Assembly: GCF_964340395.1 (NCBI RefSeq)
Contig: NC_135567.1
Location: 20,200,001 to 20,240,000, forward strand
Origin: Glandiceps talaboti
Lineage: Eukaryota > Hemichordata > Enteropneusta > Spengelidae
Direction of reading: 5' to 3'
DNA length: 40,000 nt
Of the stretch, positions 38,201-40,000 are shown one piece after another. Position 1 is the first letter of the stretch. Each line of letters opens with the position of its first letter. The notes below the pieces were generated by a model. That model saw only the letters and a program-made list of their open reading frames with translations. It did no database searches and was not told the origin of the DNA. The position numbers and the translations under genes are program-made.

Positions 38201-40000
38201 ACAATGCATACTCACCCTCCATCAGTTGTACATCTACATACACAATGCATACTCACCCTCCATCAGTTGTACATCTATACATACACAATGCATACTCACC
38301 CTCCATCAGTTGTACATCTACACACATACACAATGCATACTCACCCTCCATCAGTTGTACATCTACACACATACACAATGCATACTCACCCTCCATCAGT
38401 TGTACATCTACACATACACAATGCATACTCACCCTCCATCAGTTGTACATCTATACATACACAATGCATACTCACCCTCCATCAGTTGTACATCTACACA
38501 CATACACAATGCATACTCACCCTCCATCAGTTGTACATCTACACACATACACAATGCGCATACTCACCCTCCATCAGTTGTACATCTACACATACACAAT
38601 GCATACTCACCCTCCATCAGTTGTACATCTACACATACACAATGCATACTCACCCTCCATCAGTTGTACATCTATACATACACAATGCATACTCACCCTC
38701 CATCAGTTGTACATCTACACATACACAATGCATATTCACCCTCCATCAGTTGTACATCTACACATACAAACTGCATACTCACCCTCCATCAGTTGTACAT
38801 CTATACATACACAATGCATACTCACCCTCCATCAGTTGTACATCTACACATACACAATGCATACTCACCCTCCATCAGTTGTACATCCTACACATACACA
38901 CTGCATACTCACCCTCCGTCAGTTGTACATCTACACATACACACTGCATACTCACCCTCCATCAGTTGTACATCTACATGTACACAATGCATACTCACCC
39001 TCCATCAGTTGTACATCTATACATACACAATGCATACTCACCCTCCATCAGTTGTACATCTATATACATACACAATGCATACTCACCCTCCATCAGTTGT
39101 ACATCTACACATACACACTGCATACTCACCTCCATCAGTTGTACATCTACATGTACACAATGCATACTCACCCTCCATCAGTTGTACATTTACATACATA
39201 CACAATGCATACTCACCCTCCATCAGTTGTACATCTATATACATACACAATGCATACTCACCCTCCATCAGTTGTACATCTACACATACACACTGCATAC
39301 TCACCTCCATCAGTTGTACATCTACATGTACACAATGCATACTCACCCTCCATCAGTTGTACATCTACACACACACACAATGCATGCTCACCCTCCATCA
39401 GTTGTACATCTACATACACAATGCATACTTACCCTCCATCAGTTGTACATCTACACATACACAATGCATACTCACCCTTCATCAGTTGTACATCTACATA
39501 TATACACAATGCATACTCACCCTCCATTAGTTGTACATCTACATACACACACAATGCATGCTCACCCTCTATCAGTTGTACATCTACATATATACACAAT
39601 GCATGCTTACCCTCCATCAGTTGTACATCTACACATACACAATGCATACTCACCCTCCATCAGTTGTACATCTATATACATACACAATGCATGCTCACCC
39701 TCCATCAGTTGTACATCTACACACACACACAATGCATGCTCACCCTCCATCAGTTGTACATCTACATACACAATGCATACTTACCCTCCATCAGTTGTAC
39801 ATCTACACATACACAATGCATACTCACCCTTCATCAGTTGTACATCTACATATATACACAATGCATACTCACCCTCCTTCACTTGTACATCTACATGTAC
39901 ACACAAAACCCATAATATGTAGCATTAACTTACTTGTAAACCCATAAGGTTGTAGTCAGGAATTCTCACTTGGCAAGCTAGCCTTATCAAAGATTTAAGT
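34844..40000 (-). CDS. Flavin-containing monooxygenase, C-terminal half (N-terminal part outside window)
   Basis: FMOs use FAD and NADPH to oxygenate nitrogen- or sulfur-containing compounds at the endoplasmic reticulum. Exons 40000-39934 (cut by the window edge), 36441-36234, 35936-35701 and 35083-34844 join in frame to about 249 residues, roughly the last half of a 530-residue FMO. Diagnostic parts are the FATGY motif in IDAVIFATGYELS, PERLAFIGIV, YEMQARWATRVF (family ELQARWA), the IMDELAEEMGVKP segment, and WYRLQGPGAWSGARDAIL (family YRLxGPGxWxGAR). The FAD and NADPH GxGxxG motifs should lie upstream. The protein ends soon after the last conserved block, without the hydrophobic C-terminal anchor of mammalian FMOs. 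Which FMO subgroup it belongs to is unclear. Confidence 0.93.
35170..35552 (+). repeat. Microsatellites in the last FMO intron: (CAA)n, (ACC)n, (AATC)n
   Basis: (CAA)n at about 35174-35211, mixed CATCAT/CACCAC to 35320, (CAC)n at about 35321-35356, and (AATC)n at about 35509-35550. They produce low-complexity open frames on both strands, which I reject as coding. Confidence 0.93.
35701..35936 (-). CDS. FMO exon with QARWA motif
   Basis: The acceptor is TCTGTTTTCAG before 35936 and the donor is TAT|GTAAAT at 35701/35700. Two bases complete Asn, then ESDYVQTYKYIFPLGLDHPE, RLAFIGIVSIVGPSWPVYE and MQARWATRVFTKNIKLPNRT follow, ending GNKYKY. This is the usual 'LAFIGLVQ..G...P..ELQARWA' region of FMOs. 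Confidence 0.93.
36234..36441 (-). CDS. FMO exon with FATGY motif
   Basis: The acceptor is TGTTATTTCAG before 36441 and the donor is TATA|GTTAGT at 36234/36233. It encodes SENPTSLMINDEIQDRIIQG, then VGIEEFDKNSVKIKDGTVLE and DIDAVIFATGY. It enters in phase 0 and leaves with one base. Confidence 0.92.
36470..39905 (+). repeat. Giant 39-44 bp minisatellite, roughly 80 copies, inside an FMO intron
   Basis: The plus-strand unit is ACAATGCATACTCACCCTCC, ATCAGTTGTACATCTACA and a CAYAC-type spacer of variable length. It has almost no stop codon in any plus-strand frame; only the rare GCATAGTCACC variant gives one. All three plus frames are therefore open over long distances (up to 1,149 codons), which is an artefact. 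On the FMO sense strand each unit contains GGAGGGTGAGTATGC, a canonical donor-like string. Blocks such as the CTTCACTTGTCC variants at about 36600-36730 recur 1,473 bp downstream at about 38075-38200, showing higher-order duplication. Confidence 0.95.
39934..40000 (-). CDS. FMO exon, cut by the window edge
   Basis: 22 codons end at CAA|GTAAGT (39934/39933), encoding LKSLIRLACQVRIPDYNLMG and LQ. It aligns with the family region before the 'NDDLPNRI' motif. The downstream intron begins with the giant minisatellite only about 30 bp after the donor. Confidence 0.75.

Noticed and set aside
36470-39905. CRISPR-like array
   Set aside because: The spacers are short variable CA/TA tracts, not unique sequences, units drift in length, there are no cas genes, and the context is animal DNA with introns.
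36423-39922. Open frames of 1,035 and 1,149 codons on the plus strand
   Set aside because: They are translations of a tandem repeat whose unit has no stop in any plus frame. They lie antisense inside an FMO intron, overlap each other in different frames, and show only repeat peptides.

Overview
This is a window of animal nuclear DNA. It is AT-rich, its genes are split by introns with conserved splice sites, and it is unusually full of minisatellites, short inverted-repeat elements and tRNA-derived SINEs. The gene set is an hnRNP A/B gene, one CDK4/6-type kinase and a flavin-containing monooxygenase. Together with the SINE tails and the many scattered 'agcgccctct'-type motifs, this suggests a bilaterian invertebrate, perhaps a marine deuterostome such as a hemichordate or amphioxus. 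That placement is inference; the species cannot be named from the sequence.

Layout. (1) About 530-15365, plus strand: an hnRNP A1/A2B1-like RNA-binding protein gene whose first coding exon lies upstream of what I can identify. Two RRM domains are encoded by 530-793, 1360-1573 and 2210-2413. Glycine-rich exons lie at 2210-2413, 2990-3340, 8527-8685 and 9628-9731 (stop), with a 45-nt in-frame cassette candidate at 5594-5638. The 3'UTR is itself spliced (donor after 9761, acceptor before 10224). A tandemly duplicated noncoding exon (13182 and 13532) and a distal last exon (14330 to about 15365) probably belong to it. (2) About 15470-23900: no recognisable gene; a large palindrome, a perfect-TIR element, several minisatellites, a CCAAT-rich stretch and foldback elements. 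(3) 29094-23931, minus strand: a complete CDK4/6 gene of seven coding exons (312 residues), with a candidate noncoding first exon near 32051-32450. (4) 40000-34844, minus strand: the C-terminal half of a flavin-containing monooxygenase in four exons. One intron is almost filled by a 3.4-kb minisatellite, which creates spurious open frames of more than 1,000 codons on the plus strand.

The hnRNP and CDK4/6 genes are convergent; CDK4/6 and FMO lie in tandem on the minus strand. They have unrelated jobs (pre-mRNA processing, G1 cell-cycle control, xenobiotic oxidation), and nothing suggests an operon or joint pathway.

The most striking pattern is that tandem repeats repeatedly involve splice signals. 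The end of the hnRNP RRM1 exon with its 5' splice site is repeated four more times in the following intron. The end of CDK4/6 exon 1 with its donor is duplicated 48 bp into its intron. The FMO intron carries roughly 80 copies of a GTGAGT donor-like motif on the sense strand. One minisatellite-plus-tail module sits in three introns of the hnRNP gene, each time just before a glycine-rich exon.
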